Shown piece by piece: positions 40,195 through 51,200 of a DNA stretch of 64,000 nucleotides; position 1 is the first letter of the stretch, and each line of letters begins with the position of its first letter. The notes below the pieces were generated by a model. That model saw nothing but the letters and a program-made list of their open reading frames with translations. It ran no database searches and was not told the origin of the DNA. A program made the translations under genes and the position numbers. The DNA comes from Verrucomicrobiaceae bacterium (GTDB taxonomy: Bacteria; Verrucomicrobiota; Verrucomicrobiia; Verrucomicrobiales; Akkermansiaceae). Location: the NCBI GenBank assembly GCA_027491155.1, contig JAIXWR010000034.1:124001-188000 (forward strand), read 5' to 3'.

Positions 40195-42702
40195 CTAGAC
40201 TCTTCGCAGCACGATCCCTGCGATCATGAACACGATCGCCGCAAGGCCAGCCCAAGGCAGCGCGCTGCTGCGGACCCGCACCACCGGGATGCCTGCCCGC
40301 GGCGCGGCTGCGTCGAAGCCCGCGACCTTGGCCAGCGCCGGATCCGGCTCCCCGGAAAGCCGGTATTCCGCCGGATAACCGCGCTCCCAGCGCAGCGTCT
40401 TGACCTTGCCCCGCTCGGGATCGTGCAACCGCAGCGTGAGCCGCGGGGCGTCGCCGGGATCGACACGAACGCGATACCTTCCGATCCCGCTTTCCTCGAT
40501 CTTCACCGGAAACTCCTTGCCGCTGTCATCCAGCGCGTTGCCGGTCCAGGGCACCGCCGCCAGCGGCCGGCCGGCATCGTCGGTGGCGCGGACGTCGATG
40601 TCCCAGCGACCGCGCTCGCGCTCCGAGCGGGCCTCGATGCCCACCGACTCCTCCTTGCGCAGGATCCCGCGGAAGACCTGCGCCCAGAATTTCCCGCAAC
40701 CCTGCCAGGCCAGCCACTCGCTGCCCCAGCGCTCGGTGAGGTCGCCGGTGAACGCGACGCCGGTGCCGAGGCCGAACTTGCCGACCGCCAGCAGCGGGTC
40801 GCCGGACTCGACGGCCAGCAGCACCTGCGCGGTCGGCTTCGGCCGCGCCATGACGTAGCCGAGCACCGGCGGGAAGGCGGCGTTCTCGAAGCCCGCCATG
40901 ATCGGATGCTCGGTTACGCCGGCCGGTTCGTAAAGGTCTTCTTTGATCGCCGAGCGCGAGGCCTGCATCGTCTCGCGGGTGAAGATCTGCGGCACGTTCT
41001 CGATCGCGTCCGCCTGATAGAAGCGGCCGCGGCCGGCATCGGCCATCGCGGACAGGAGCTCGCCCGCCGCGCTGCCGCCCATCGCCACGGTGGACACGGT
41101 CATGCCGGAGTCCGCCATCTCCCGCGACAGCTCGACCAGATTCGAAGGATCGGTCTGGCCGTCGGTCATGCCGATCACGTGCTTCAGTTTCGCGTTCGCA
41201 CCCTTCAGGATGTCGCGCGCCTGCACCATTCCCGGCTGCATGTTGGTGCCGCCACCTTCCGCGATGGAGTCGATCGCCGCGGCGACCTGCGCGCGGTTCG
41301 CGGCGGAAGTCAGGTCGAGCACGAGCTGCGGCTGGTCGTCGAAAGCGATCACCGCGATCTGGTCCTGATTCCCTAACAGCTCCGCCGCGCTCTTGGCGGC
41401 CTGCCGTGCGAGTTCGAGCGGCTGGCCTGACATCGAGCCGGACTTGTCGAGCACCAGCACCATCGCCAGCGAGGGCTTCTCCTTGTCCTTCTCGAAGCGC
41501 GAAACGAGCGGCAGCACTTCCTCCACCGGCGTTTTGAAATAGCCGCCGATGCCGAAGGTGTTCTCGGAGCCGGTCATGATCAGCCCGCCGCCGAAGTCGG
41601 TGACATAGCGTTTCAAGGCGGCCATCTGCTTCGGCGAGACCGCAGTGGCGGGCACGTCGGCCAGCATGATGGCATCGAAGGCGAGGATCTCCTCGAAGGA
41701 ATCCGGCAGGCCGCGCGCGCCGCGGGTTTCCAGCGTGACGTCCTGCTCGCGCATCAGCCGCTCGAAGGGCCGCATCTGCGCGGGCTTCTCATGGATCACC
41801 AGGATGCGCGGCTTGCCGCGGACCGGCAGGGTCATCGAAAGCTGGTTGTTCGCCGGGAACCAGTCGTCGTCCGGCACCAGCTCGGCCTCCCACACGGTGT
41901 CGCCGGAAGTGACCATGCGGACTTCGGTGTGGCAGGCGGTTTCCTCCTTCGCCTTCAGGGTGATCGCCTGCTCGGCGACCGCCACGCCGCGGTGGACCAG
42001 CCGCAGCTTCGCGTTCATGTCGCGGTTCGAGGAGACCTTCACCGTGAAGCGCACCATCTCGCCTTCGAAAGCCAGCGGCGTGCCGGCTTCGATCGAGGTG
42101 ACCGCGGCTTCCGGCTTGTCGAGCGAGCCGAGTTTCACGAAGCGCAGGTCGGTCTTCTCCGCGGCGAGCCGTTCGGCGGCGGCACCGACCGGAGTTTCTA
42201 ACAGCCCATCGGAAAGCACCACCAGCCGCCGCCCGCGATTCGCCGGAAGATCGAAGCGCGCGCCGGCCAGCGCGCCGTCGAGGTCGGTGGCGGAGCGGAA
42301 GGCGGCATCCCCGCGGCCGGCCTCGCATTCGGCGATGAATTTCTCCGCCTGCTCGAAGTCGCTGCGCTTCAACTCGCGGGCGAAAAGGAACAGCGACCAG
42401 GTGTCGCCGGACTTCAGGGCCTCGACCGACCTTTTGATCTCCGCGATCCCGCGGCGCATCTCGCCGGGATCGACCGACTCGGAGCCGTCGAGCAGGAAGG
42501 CCACGTGGACATCGTCGCTTTTCCGCGTGAAGAAGGGCCGGCACAGCGCGAGCAGCAGGAAGAGCAACGCGAGCAAGCGGCAGACCGCCGCGGCGAGCTT
42601 CATCGCCGGCGGGCGATCCACCAGCGAGCGCCGGTAGATCCAATAGAACAGCGGCAAGGCAATCGCCAGGCCGAGAAGGGGCATCCAGGTGAGGAGTTCC
42701 AT
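40195..42702 (-). CDS. Membrane protein with two von Willebrand A domains and a GATase1-like region
   Basis: The 835-residue protein has two N-terminal helices (about 4-24 and 36-56) and one at the C-terminus (about 812-832). It has a first VWA-like domain with MIDAS DGSES (72-76), a middle glutamine amidotransferase-like part (RILVIHEKPAQMRPFERLMREQDV, YVTDFGGGLIMTGSENTFGIGGYF), and a second VWA domain with an intact MIDAS DKSGSM near residue 420 and threonine/aspartate partners (GGTNMQPG, MTDGQTD). Such proteins accompany MoxR-DUF58-BatA genes and are thought to help assemble or fold periplasmic and membrane complexes. It is the last gene of the large Bat-type operon. Confidence 0.9.
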   Translation of the reverse strand: MELLTWMPLLGLAIALPLFYWIYRRSLVDRPPAMKLAAAVCRLLALLFLLLALCRPFFTRKSDDVHVAFLLDGSESVDPGEMRRGIAEIKRSVEALKSGDTWSLFLFARELKRSDFEQAEKFIAECEAGRGDAAFRSATDLDGALAGARFDLPANRGRRLVVLSDGLLETPVGAAAERLAAEKTDLRFVKLGSLDKPEAAVTSIEAGTPLAFEGEMVRFTVKVSSNRDMNAKLRLVHRGVAVAEQAITLKAKEETACHTEVRMVTSGDTVWEAELVPDDDWFPANNQLSMTLPVRGKPRILVIHEKPAQMRPFERLMREQDVTLETRGARGLPDSFEEILAFDAIMLADVPATAVSPKQMAALKRYVTDFGGGLIMTGSENTFGIGGYFKTPVEEVLPLVSRFEKDKEKPSLAMVLVLDKSGSMSGQPLELARQAAKSAAELLGNQDQIAVIAFDDQPQLVLDLTSAANRAQVAAAIDSIAEGGGTNMQPGMVQARDILKGANAKLKHVIGMTDGQTDPSNLVELSREMADSGMTVSTVAMGGSAAGELLSAMADAGRGRFYQADAIENVPQIFTRETMQASRSAIKEDLYEPAGVTEHPIMAGFENAAFPPVLGYVMARPKPTAQVLLAVESGDPLLAVGKFGLGTGVAFTGDLTERWGSEWLAWQGCGKFWAQVFRGILRKEESVGIEARSERERGRWDIDVRATDDAGRPLAAVPWTGNALDDSGKEFPVKIEESGIGRYRVRVDPGDAPRLTLRLHDPERGKVKTLRWERGYPAEYRLSGEPDPALAKVAGFDAAAPRAGIPVVRVRSSALPWAGLAAIVFMIAGIVLRRV

Positions 42703-42714
42703 CAGAAATCGTAA

Positions 42715-42783
42715 TGTAGCGGCGGTCTATGACCGTCGCATTTCGTTCGCCGCAGCCAGCGACGGTCATAGACCGCCGCTACA
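42715..42783. repeat. Inverted palindromic repeat pair, TAGCGGCGGTCTATGACCG type
   Basis: Perfect 24-bp inverted copies (42715-42738 and 42760-42783), each containing the small hairpin CGGTC-tat-GACCG. They lie between two VWA genes that belong to the same operon and could create a stable stem of over 20 bp in the message. Confidence 0.85.
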
Positions 42784-42799
42784 CTTGAGGGAGTCTTCA

Positions 42800-44536
42800 T
42801 CATCCCGCCTTCCTCCGGTGATATAGGAAAAACTCCGCCGCCAGCAGCGCGATCGCCACGATCAGCAGCCAGAACGCGAACGGATGCCCACGCTCGACCG
42901 CCGCGCCCGAATCCACGGGTCCGGAACCATCGAGCACCGTTTCGGAGCGCTCGAACAAAGCCCCACCGAACCAACGCGAACCCGCCGGGGTCTCCGCAAG
43001 ATAGTGGCCGATCTTCGCCACGGTGAAATCGCCGGCCGCGAGCTTGTTGCCATCCGGCCCGGTCACCGCACCGCCGGCATTCAAGCGCGAACCTGTCGGA
43101 TGCGCCGAGCGCAAGGCCGGCCCGCGGCCGCTGAGATCCAGCGCCGCGCCGTGGACCAGCGCGGGGAAGGCCGGGGAAAAGAAGAAGTCGCCCTTTGCCG
43201 GATCCAGGTTCACCACCAGCGCGTCCCGGCCTTCGGCGCGGGCTTTCCAGATGAGAGGCTTGCCCGACTCCGAAACGGCGAGCACCAGCGCCCCGGCCAC
43301 CGGCGTGACGTCGCGCGCGCCTTCGAAACGCATCGCCTCGAGCGCGAGGTGTTTGACCGCCGGATGATCCGGAATCCGCGACTCCGCCGCGAGCACCTCA
43401 ATCTCCCCCGCACCGCCGCTCCAGAACGGCGACTCGCCGGCCGGCGCGAAGACGATCTGCCGGGCATCGGGCGAGGGACTGCCCTGCGCGATGGTCACGT
43501 CGGCGTCCTTCTCCGCCAGCGCGAGCAGCCCGCCTGTTAGAGAGAAGGCTTCGACGCAGCGCTGGAAGAAGTAGGCCTCCGGCGCGGAGATCTTCACCGT
43601 CACCGGCTTCGATTCCGCCAGGCCGAGCGCGACGCTGTTGTCGGTGGCCAGGGCGTCCGGGAACTTCAACTCCGCGGTCCAGCGGCCGGGCGCGGCGTCG
43701 TCGATGTCCAGCGTGTCGCTGGTTTCCTCGCCGGGCTTCAAGGTCACCGGCACCAAGCGTGCGAGCCCCATTTCCTCGTGCCGCAATTCCAGTTCGGCGC
43801 TGCTTTCCTGGGTCACCGAGGAAGCGATGCGATAGAAGAACACCGCGCCGCGGGTGGTGCCCGGCTTGCGGTCGAGATCGGCGGCGATGAAACCGGCATT
43901 CGGCGGCGCGGGGGTGAGGCGCATCACTTCCACGGAAGGATCGAGCCCGTCCCAGCCGGGATTGCCGTCGGTGATCAGCAGCACCCGCCCGGCGCTGCCG
44001 GCCCCGCGGGCGCAGGAGTTGAGGGCGGCGACGGTGGCCGGACCGACGGGAGTGTCGGAAGCGGAAAGCCGCGCGATGGCATCGGTGAGATCCTTCGGCG
44101 AGTCGCTGGCGTGGCTGAGGAAATCGAGTTCGCCCGAGGCCGTCGCCAGCGCGGCGCGGCGGGTGCCGTTGAGGGCGCGGACGATGTCGCGGGCGCGGTC
44201 CTTCGCGGCTTCGATGCCATCCTTGTTGCCGGACTTCGCCTTCATCGACGGTGAGGTGTCGATCACCACCAGCAGGTCGCGCTTGTCCTGCTTGGCGGGC
44301 CGCGGGCCGGCGGCGGCGAGGGCGATCGCCCCGAGCGCGAGGGCCATCATCAGCAGAGAGAACAGGTCGCGCAGGCGTTGGAAAAGGGACGAGGCCTTCT
44401 TCTCCTGGAAGATCTTTTCCCACAGGAACAGCGCGTTCACCGGAAAGCGCCGCGGCCGGACCTTCAGGAAATACGCCGCAGCCAGCGGTGCCAGGGCCGC
44501 GAGCATCCAGAGGAAGGCTGGGCTGGTGAAGTTCAT
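42800..44536 (-). CDS. BatA-type membrane protein with VWA domain
   Basis: The 578-residue protein starts with the BatA N-terminal segment (TSPAFLWMLAALAPLAAAYFL, then RFPVNALFLWEKIFQEKK), a second helix (about 58-76) and a VWA domain with MIDAS DTSPS (93-97) and LITDGNPGWDG. A long extracytoplasmic beta-rich part follows and a final helix sits near 551-570 before a basic tail. BatA-like proteins work with MoxR ATPases. The gene lies between a DUF58 gene upstream and the double-VWA gene downstream, separated from each by palindromic repeats. Confidence 0.9.
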   Translation of the reverse strand: MNFTSPAFLWMLAALAPLAAAYFLKVRPRRFPVNALFLWEKIFQEKKASSLFQRLRDLFSLLMMALALGAIALAAAGPRPAKQDKRDLLVVIDTSPSMKAKSGNKDGIEAAKDRARDIVRALNGTRRAALATASGELDFLSHASDSPKDLTDAIARLSASDTPVGPATVAALNSCARGAGSAGRVLLITDGNPGWDGLDPSVEVMRLTPAPPNAGFIAADLDRKPGTTRGAVFFYRIASSVTQESSAELELRHEEMGLARLVPVTLKPGEETSDTLDIDDAAPGRWTAELKFPDALATDNSVALGLAESKPVTVKISAPEAYFFQRCVEAFSLTGGLLALAEKDADVTIAQGSPSPDARQIVFAPAGESPFWSGGAGEIEVLAAESRIPDHPAVKHLALEAMRFEGARDVTPVAGALVLAVSESGKPLIWKARAEGRDALVVNLDPAKGDFFFSPAFPALVHGAALDLSGRGPALRSAHPTGSRLNAGGAVTGPDGNKLAAGDFTVAKIGHYLAETPAGSRWFGGALFERSETVLDGSGPVDSGAAVERGHPFAFWLLIVAIALLAAEFFLYHRRKAG

Positions 44537-44551
44537 GGCGCGACGGCGAGT

Positions 44552-44688
44552 GGAGTGTCGCCTTCAAGGCGACATGACGATGGTCGGGCGGCATCCTGCC
44601 GCTCGAAAAATGCCTGCCGTGCATCCGGCCGCGAGGCGCTTGGAAAGCGCCTGTCCGTAGTCATGTCGAGCAAGGAGCTCGACACTCC
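44552..44688. repeat. Inverted palindromic repeat pair, GGAGTGTCG...CGACATGAC type
   Basis: The left copy (44552-44578) has the hairpin GTCGCCTT-c-AAGGCGAC; the right copy (44660-44688, minus strand) has GTCGAGC-tcctt-GCTCGAC. The flanks GGAGT and ATGAC are shared, while the stems differ but still pair, so structure is kept while sequence changes. Further small stems (GCGGC/GCCGC; AGGCGCTT/AAAGCGCCT) lie between them. Confidence 0.82.
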
Positions 44689-44702
44689 CCTCCGTGGAGC
44701 TC

Positions 44703-45599
44703 TCACGCCGCCAGCCCTCCCCTCTGCAAGATCGCGCGGATCACCTCATCGAAGGCCTCGGTGTCCAAGGTCCGCGTGAAACCGATCCCCCGCCGCGCGC
44801 ATTCCACCCGCAGCTTCTCGTTCCACTCCGCGACCGCCGCCGCGTAGGCATCGAGCTCGCGGCTGGTCACCGTCACCTTGCGCCGCTTGCCGGACTCGAC
44901 GCATTCCAATTCGAGGTCACCCTTGCGCTCGCATTTCAGATCCTCCTCCGACAGCACCTGGATCGCATGCACGTCGTGACCGAGGCCGGAAAGGCGCTTC
45001 AGCCCTTCCTCGAAACCGGCGGGATAGAAAAAGTCCGAGATCACGACCACCAGCCCCTTCTTGCGATGCCGGGCTTCCAGAGTGCGGACGCAAGTCGAGA
45101 AATCCGTATCCTTGCCGAAACAGGGAGCGCTTTCCAGGGAGCGCAGTAAGGTCAGCACCTTGCCGCGGCCGCGGGTCACTTCCAGCAGCGGCCGCAACTC
45201 GTCCGCCATGCCGTAGCAGGCGACGCGGTCCTGGCAATTCAGCCCGATGTAGCCCAGCGCCGCCGCCAGCTTGCGCGCCATCGCGGTCTTGGTCTGCATC
45301 GAGCGGCTGAGGTCTAACAGCAGGTAAACCGTCGCATCTTCCTCCAGCTCGAAGAGCTTGATCACGAGCTCGTCGAAGCGCGCATAGACCCGCCAGTCGA
45401 TTGCCCGGTAGTCGTCGCCCATGCGGTACTCCGCGTAGTCGGCGAAGGTGATGCCAGTGCCCTTGCGGGTGGACTTGCGGTCCGCCTGCATCGACCCGCC
45501 GAGCACGCGGCGGACGAGAAGGAACAGCGTCTCCAGGCGACGGATGAAACCGGCACCGGTCAGTTCGCCGGGCGGGAGGGATTCGAGGGGTTCGGGCAT
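44703..45599 (-). CDS. DUF58 domain protein
   Basis: About 298 residues from the ATG at 45599. The DUF58 signature DYRAIDWRVYAR (63-74) is intact and is followed by a VWA-like core with DLSRS (96-100). DUF58 proteins are encoded next to MoxR ATPases and are thought to be partners in protein maturation. A TTG at 45611 overlaps the MoxR stop as TTGA and would add four residues; both starts imply coupling to moxR. A palindromic repeat follows. Confidence 0.93.
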   Translation of the reverse strand: MPEPLESLPPGELTGAGFIRRLETLFLLVRRVLGGSMQADRKSTRKGTGITFADYAEYRMGDDYRAIDWRVYARFDELVIKLFELEEDATVYLLLDLSRSMQTKTAMARKLAAALGYIGLNCQDRVACYGMADELRPLLEVTRGRGKVLTLLRSLESAPCFGKDTDFSTCVRTLEARHRKKGLVVVISDFFYPAGFEEGLKRLSGLGHDVHAIQVLSEEDLKCERKGDLELECVESGKRRKVTVTSRELDAYAAAVAEWNEKLRVECARRGIGFTRTLDTEAFDEVIRAILQRGGLAA

Positions 45600-45607
45600 A
45601 ATTGAAA

Positions 45608-46600
<993 letters not shown>

Positions 46601-46655
46601 GGTGGGGAAAAGTGCCGGGTGAGCAGGGATCGGGGATCTGTGGAAAGGCAGGTGC

Positions 46656-48278
46656 TTATTTGTCGGGAGTCTCTCCGGTTTCGTGGACTCGTTCGAAGTA
46701 TTCGCGGACGCCGAGCTTGAGCTCTTCCGGGATGTCGTCGCGGCGGACGAGGGACTCCATCTGGCGCTGGAACTCGCGCTTGTTGTCGACCGCGGCGCGC
46801 CCGGCGATGCCGGTGCCGCTTTCGGCGGACTCGACCGAATTGGAAGACGGGCCGTCGGGGTTCGCCTGGCCTTTGAGCTGGGCGAGATTGCCGTTGTCCT
46901 TGAGCTCGTCGCGCTCCTTGCGGCGGCTTTCGACGCTGCCCTGGCCGGGCTTGAGACCGCCGGGCTGCTGGCCCTGCGCCATCGACTGCGCCAAGCCTAA
47001 CATCTGTGCCTGGCCCTGCGAGAACTGGCGGGCCTCACCCATCCCGGCGCGGAGCTTGGCCAGCTTGTCCTTGGCCTTCTGGCGGGCACCCATCTGGCCG
47101 AGCCGCTTGCCGAGTTCGTCCATCTTGCCATCCATCCGCCCGGCCATCGCCTCGGCGTCGGGATCAAATTCGCCCTGCTCCATCTTCTGGCCGAGCTGGC
47201 GCGCTTCGGCATCCATTTCATCGAGCATCTCCTGCATCGGCTTCTGGTCACCCTCGGCCATCGGCATTTCGGCGGCATCCTGATGGTTGCCGGGCTTCGG
47301 TGCCTTGCCGAAGTCGCGCTTGCGGGCGCCGTCGGCCATCCGCTTCGCCATGTCCTTCGCCTTGGCCGCGTTCTTCTTGAGCTTCTCGAGCTCCTCCGGC
47401 GTCATCTTCGGCTTCGCGCCGGGCTTCATGTCCTGAAGCTCCTGCTTGGCCATTTCGAAATCCTTCGCGTCGAGCTGCTTGCCGAGCTGGCGGACATCGG
47501 CCAGCGACGACTTCGCCAATTCCTCGGCGGCAAGCTTCAGCACCGCCTCGTCCTGCCGCGCCTCCAGCCCCTGCATCGCCTTCGCCAGTTCCTGCTCGAA
47601 CTTCGCGATCTGCTTTTCCGCCTCGCGCTGGTCCTTGGTCTCCTCCAGCTGCTTCGCCAGTTCGCGCAGCTTCGCGGGATCGATCACCTGCTTCTCTTCC
47701 TCGCTGAGCTGGTCGATCAATTCCTCCACCGCCTCCTCGACCTGCTTCTTCACCTCGGCGCTGCGCTCGGCGGTCATCTGCTCGCGGGCCAACCGGTCGC
47801 GCACGGCCTGGCTGTGGGGAAGAAATGCCAGACCGCCGGCGATCACCGCCAGCAGCAGCCCGATCCCGTATTGACGACGCGGCCGCGGAACGGGAACCGC
47901 CGCCACATCCAAGCCCGCGACCTTTGCTGCCATGCTCCGCTCGTGAAGATCGAACACCTCGCCTTCGCTGCCTTTCGCCTGGAAACCGAGCCACGACAGC
48001 AGCCCGTCCTTGAGCCCGAAGACCTCGTCCGCCGCCGCGGCCGCCTGGGTGGCAGTCCGCTTCGACATCAGGGTGGCGATGACGAAAGCCATCAGGCCCG
48101 CACCGCCCGCGACGGCATAGCCGGGCCAAGGCGCGGCGTAGCCGAAGATCCGCCATGCCAGCGCCCACAGCACGCAGGCACCCGCCGCGGCGAGCAGACA
48201 ACGCGCCCCGACGACGGAGGCAACTCCGCGGTCGAGCCGCCGGCGGACGGCATCGAGGAAGGAAGGGATCGGGTTCAT
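46656..48278 (-). CDS. Membrane-anchored coiled-coil protein (DUF4175-like)
   Basis: The 540-residue protein from the ATG at 48278 has three N-terminal helices (about 25-42, 48-66 and 125-143). A very long charged alpha-helical part follows (about 150-480, rich in E, K, Q, A and M, for example AEVKKQVEEAVEELIDQLSEEEKQV), then a low-complexity GQ-rich segment and a C-terminal block RDDIPEELKLGVREYFERVH. This resembles the BatD/DUF4175 type proteins in MoxR operons. It overlaps the TPR gene upstream by four bases. Its role is probably structural. Confidence 0.8.
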   Translation of the reverse strand: MNPIPSFLDAVRRRLDRGVASVVGARCLLAAAGACVLWALAWRIFGYAAPWPGYAVAGGAGLMAFVIATLMSKRTATQAAAAADEVFGLKDGLLSWLGFQAKGSEGEVFDLHERSMAAKVAGLDVAAVPVPRPRRQYGIGLLLAVIAGGLAFLPHSQAVRDRLAREQMTAERSAEVKKQVEEAVEELIDQLSEEEKQVIDPAKLRELAKQLEETKDQREAEKQIAKFEQELAKAMQGLEARQDEAVLKLAAEELAKSSLADVRQLGKQLDAKDFEMAKQELQDMKPGAKPKMTPEELEKLKKNAAKAKDMAKRMADGARKRDFGKAPKPGNHQDAAEMPMAEGDQKPMQEMLDEMDAEARQLGQKMEQGEFDPDAEAMAGRMDGKMDELGKRLGQMGARQKAKDKLAKLRAGMGEARQFSQGQAQMLGLAQSMAQGQQPGGLKPGQGSVESRRKERDELKDNGNLAQLKGQANPDGPSSNSVESAESGTGIAGRAAVDNKREFQRQMESLVRRDDIPEELKLGVREYFERVHETGETPDK

Positions 48279-51200
48279 TTCTTCGAGGCGGCTTTCTTCA
48301 CGAGTTCCTCCATCCACTTGCGCTCCTTCTCACCGAGATCATCCGGCTTGAGTTCTTTGGCAATCGCCGCGGCTTCGGCAAGCTTTCCCTGCCGGTCGTC
48401 GAGATACTTCGCACGATAGGCCTTGGCGTTGGCGATGGATTTCGGATCGCCCTTCGCCGCCGCGGCGGCATCGGCGGCGTCGTAGGCCTTGATTGCGGCC
48501 TCCTTGTCGTCGGTCCGCCAGCCGATGATCCCCGCCTTTTCGGTGAGGAATTCCACCTTCTGCGGATGGTCCGCCGGCAGGGCGTCGATCACCGCGAACA
48601 GGTCGTCCCGGGTGAAAGCCTGCGAGTCCATCAGGCCGGAAAGGTCGGTCGGATGCTTGATCTCGCGGGCCACCGTGACCGGATCGGTCAGCAGCGCGGT
48701 CAACAGCGCGCGCCGGGGTTTCAAGAAGGCCTCGCCGCCGAGCGACGTCTCGTGGATGGTCGCGTAGGCCAGCTTCAAGGTGGTCTCCTTGCGGATCTTC
48801 CCGTAGCGGGCTCTCTTCTCTTCATCGAGCCCCGCCAGCCAGCGGTCGAAGCCCGCGCCGTCCCCGGCCACCGCATGCACGACCGGGCCGAGCGGGATCA
48901 CGTCGCGGTGCATCTCCGTGTTCTTGAACGCAAGCAGCGCCTCGCAAAGCTTCATCATCCGCTCGCTCGCCTTCTTCCTGGCATCGCCCTCGAGTTCGGC
49001 GATCCGCCGCAGGAGCAGCGCGGCATGCCAGTCGAAGAACTCGTTCATCGTTTCCCGCATGTAGTACTCGCTGTTGCCGTCACCCGCTTCGGAAAGCTGC
49101 ATCAGCTCGACCTGCCGCAGGAACTCCGAGGCGTCGCCTGCCGACTCGATCTCGATCCGGACGGCGGTGCGGATCAGGAAGGTCATCAGCGTGCTTTCAT
49201 CGGCCGGCCGCGGCGGGTTGGAATGGCTATCGTAGCGATCCATCGCGAGCGCCGCGAGGTCCTCGTTCTGAATCGCCGTCTTGTACTCCGCGGCCAGCAC
49301 GGCGGCGGGTCCCGGCTCCATGCCGAGCGCCGCCAGGGTTTCCAGTCGCGAGGCTTTCGGCTTCGGCGCCTCGGCGGCGAAGCGCTTCACCAGCGCGGCG
49401 ATGCGCTCCGCCCGCTTGACCGACGGCGCCCTCTCGCCGTCGAAATCGCGGCCGCAGGAAAGCAGGCACTCGATCCGGAAGCGCTGGCCCGGGTCCTCGA
49501 TGCCGGCCAGCCAGCCGGGCATCGCGGCTTCGAGTTCCTTGTCGAAGAAGGCCGGCGCGCCGCCGTCGCCTTTGCTGCCGAAGAACAGCTCGCGGGTCCC
49601 GAGGTGGAACTCGCCGGGCCTCGCCAGCAGGAGCTTCGCCGGATCCATCCGGCCGCCCTTCCACAGCTTCACCGTCAGGTCGAGCCTGCCGCGGATCGAC
49701 GCACCGCCGTCGCGCACCGCCTTGGCGATCGCCGCCTCGTCCTTCGCGCGCATCGCCAGGTCCAGCGTCAGCCGGGCGACCTGGCCGCGCGCACCTTCGT
49801 CGTTGCCGGAGGCGTAGCGGATCGGAGCGGCCGCGAGTCGGTCGAGCATGAGCTTCGACTGTTCCGGCGACACCGAGTTCCATCCGGCGACCCGCGAGGC
49901 GAGGGCCATGGAAGAAGCATTCGCCCACTGGCGCTCCGGCGTCATGAAGGAAGCCAGCAAGGCGGACATCGCCGCCGCGCATTCCGGGGTGTCGAGCACG
50001 GGGCCCACCTTGTCCCGGGACAGCAGCGGACGCAGCGCCATGAGCCGCCAGCTCTCCGGGATCGAAGCGTTCGACGCAAAGGACACGAAGCGCTCGCGCA
50101 GGTCCTTCTTCGCGGCGTCGTCGAGGTTTTCCACATCGTGGACGAGGATCACCAGCACGGCGCTGTCGGAAAGGGCGGGGTCGATCTTCTTCAACTCCTC
50201 CTTCGCCCAGGCCAGTGCGCCGGCGCGGTGCCTCTTGCCGTCGAACGAATCGTGGAAGTAGGAATACATCGTGATCGCCGACAGCAGCGGCCGCGCCTCC
50301 TTCGGCGTCTCCTTGCCCACCACGCCGTAGATGCCGGCGAAGTTGCGGACGTTCTCCGGCAGTGCGGCCAGCGTCTTGTCCTTCGCGAACGCGGCGATCC
50401 GCGGGGCCATCTCGTTGCTGATGCGGTTGCTCGCATAGTAGAGGAGGTTGCCCTCCTGCAATCCGACGATGCGGGACGAGTCGAGCTTGGCGAACTCGGT
50501 GAGGAATCCGCACATCCCGGCCAGCGGAACCTTGCTGTTCAGCAGGGCCTCCAGCATCTCGCCGTGCACGTAGCTGTCCGGCGTCGTCGGGAAGCCGCCG
50601 CTGCTCGATCCCCAGCCGCTGTTGTTCTTGCGGCAGGCCTCGAGCGCCTTGTCCCAGAGCTTCGCCGCGAGCGCCGGATCCTCCGCCAGCAGCCGGATTA
50701 CCAGCGGCTGGATGGTCTGCTCCACGGTCCAGGGCTGGAAGTTCGGCGGGAAGCCGTCCTTGAGGTAGCCCTCGACCAGCTTGCGCGCCTCCTCGTCGCC
50801 CTTCTTGAGGCTTTCCGAAAGCATCTTGCGGGTCGCTCCGGAGGACTTCTCCTCCGCATCCGGGAACCAGCCCTGCACCAGCTTGGCAAAGCCGGCGCGC
50901 TCCTTCGGCGACCACTTCGCCCAGGCCGCGGAAGCACGGTCGATCTCCTTCAGCGCGGCGGCCGTGTTGCCGGTGATCGCGGCACCGGTGATCCTCGCCC
51001 AGAAGGCCCGCGGCCCTTCGACCTTCATCAGGATCTCGGCCTGTTTCTTGGACTCGCCGCCCTGGCTTTTCAGGCGGTTGACCATGTCGCCTAGCATCGA
51101 CTCGCTTTCCTGGGGATCGATGCTGCCGACGATCTCCGGCCCCGGATCGAAGAACCCGCTCTCGAGCAGATCCCCGGCCGAAGGCTGGTAGCTCATCGAC

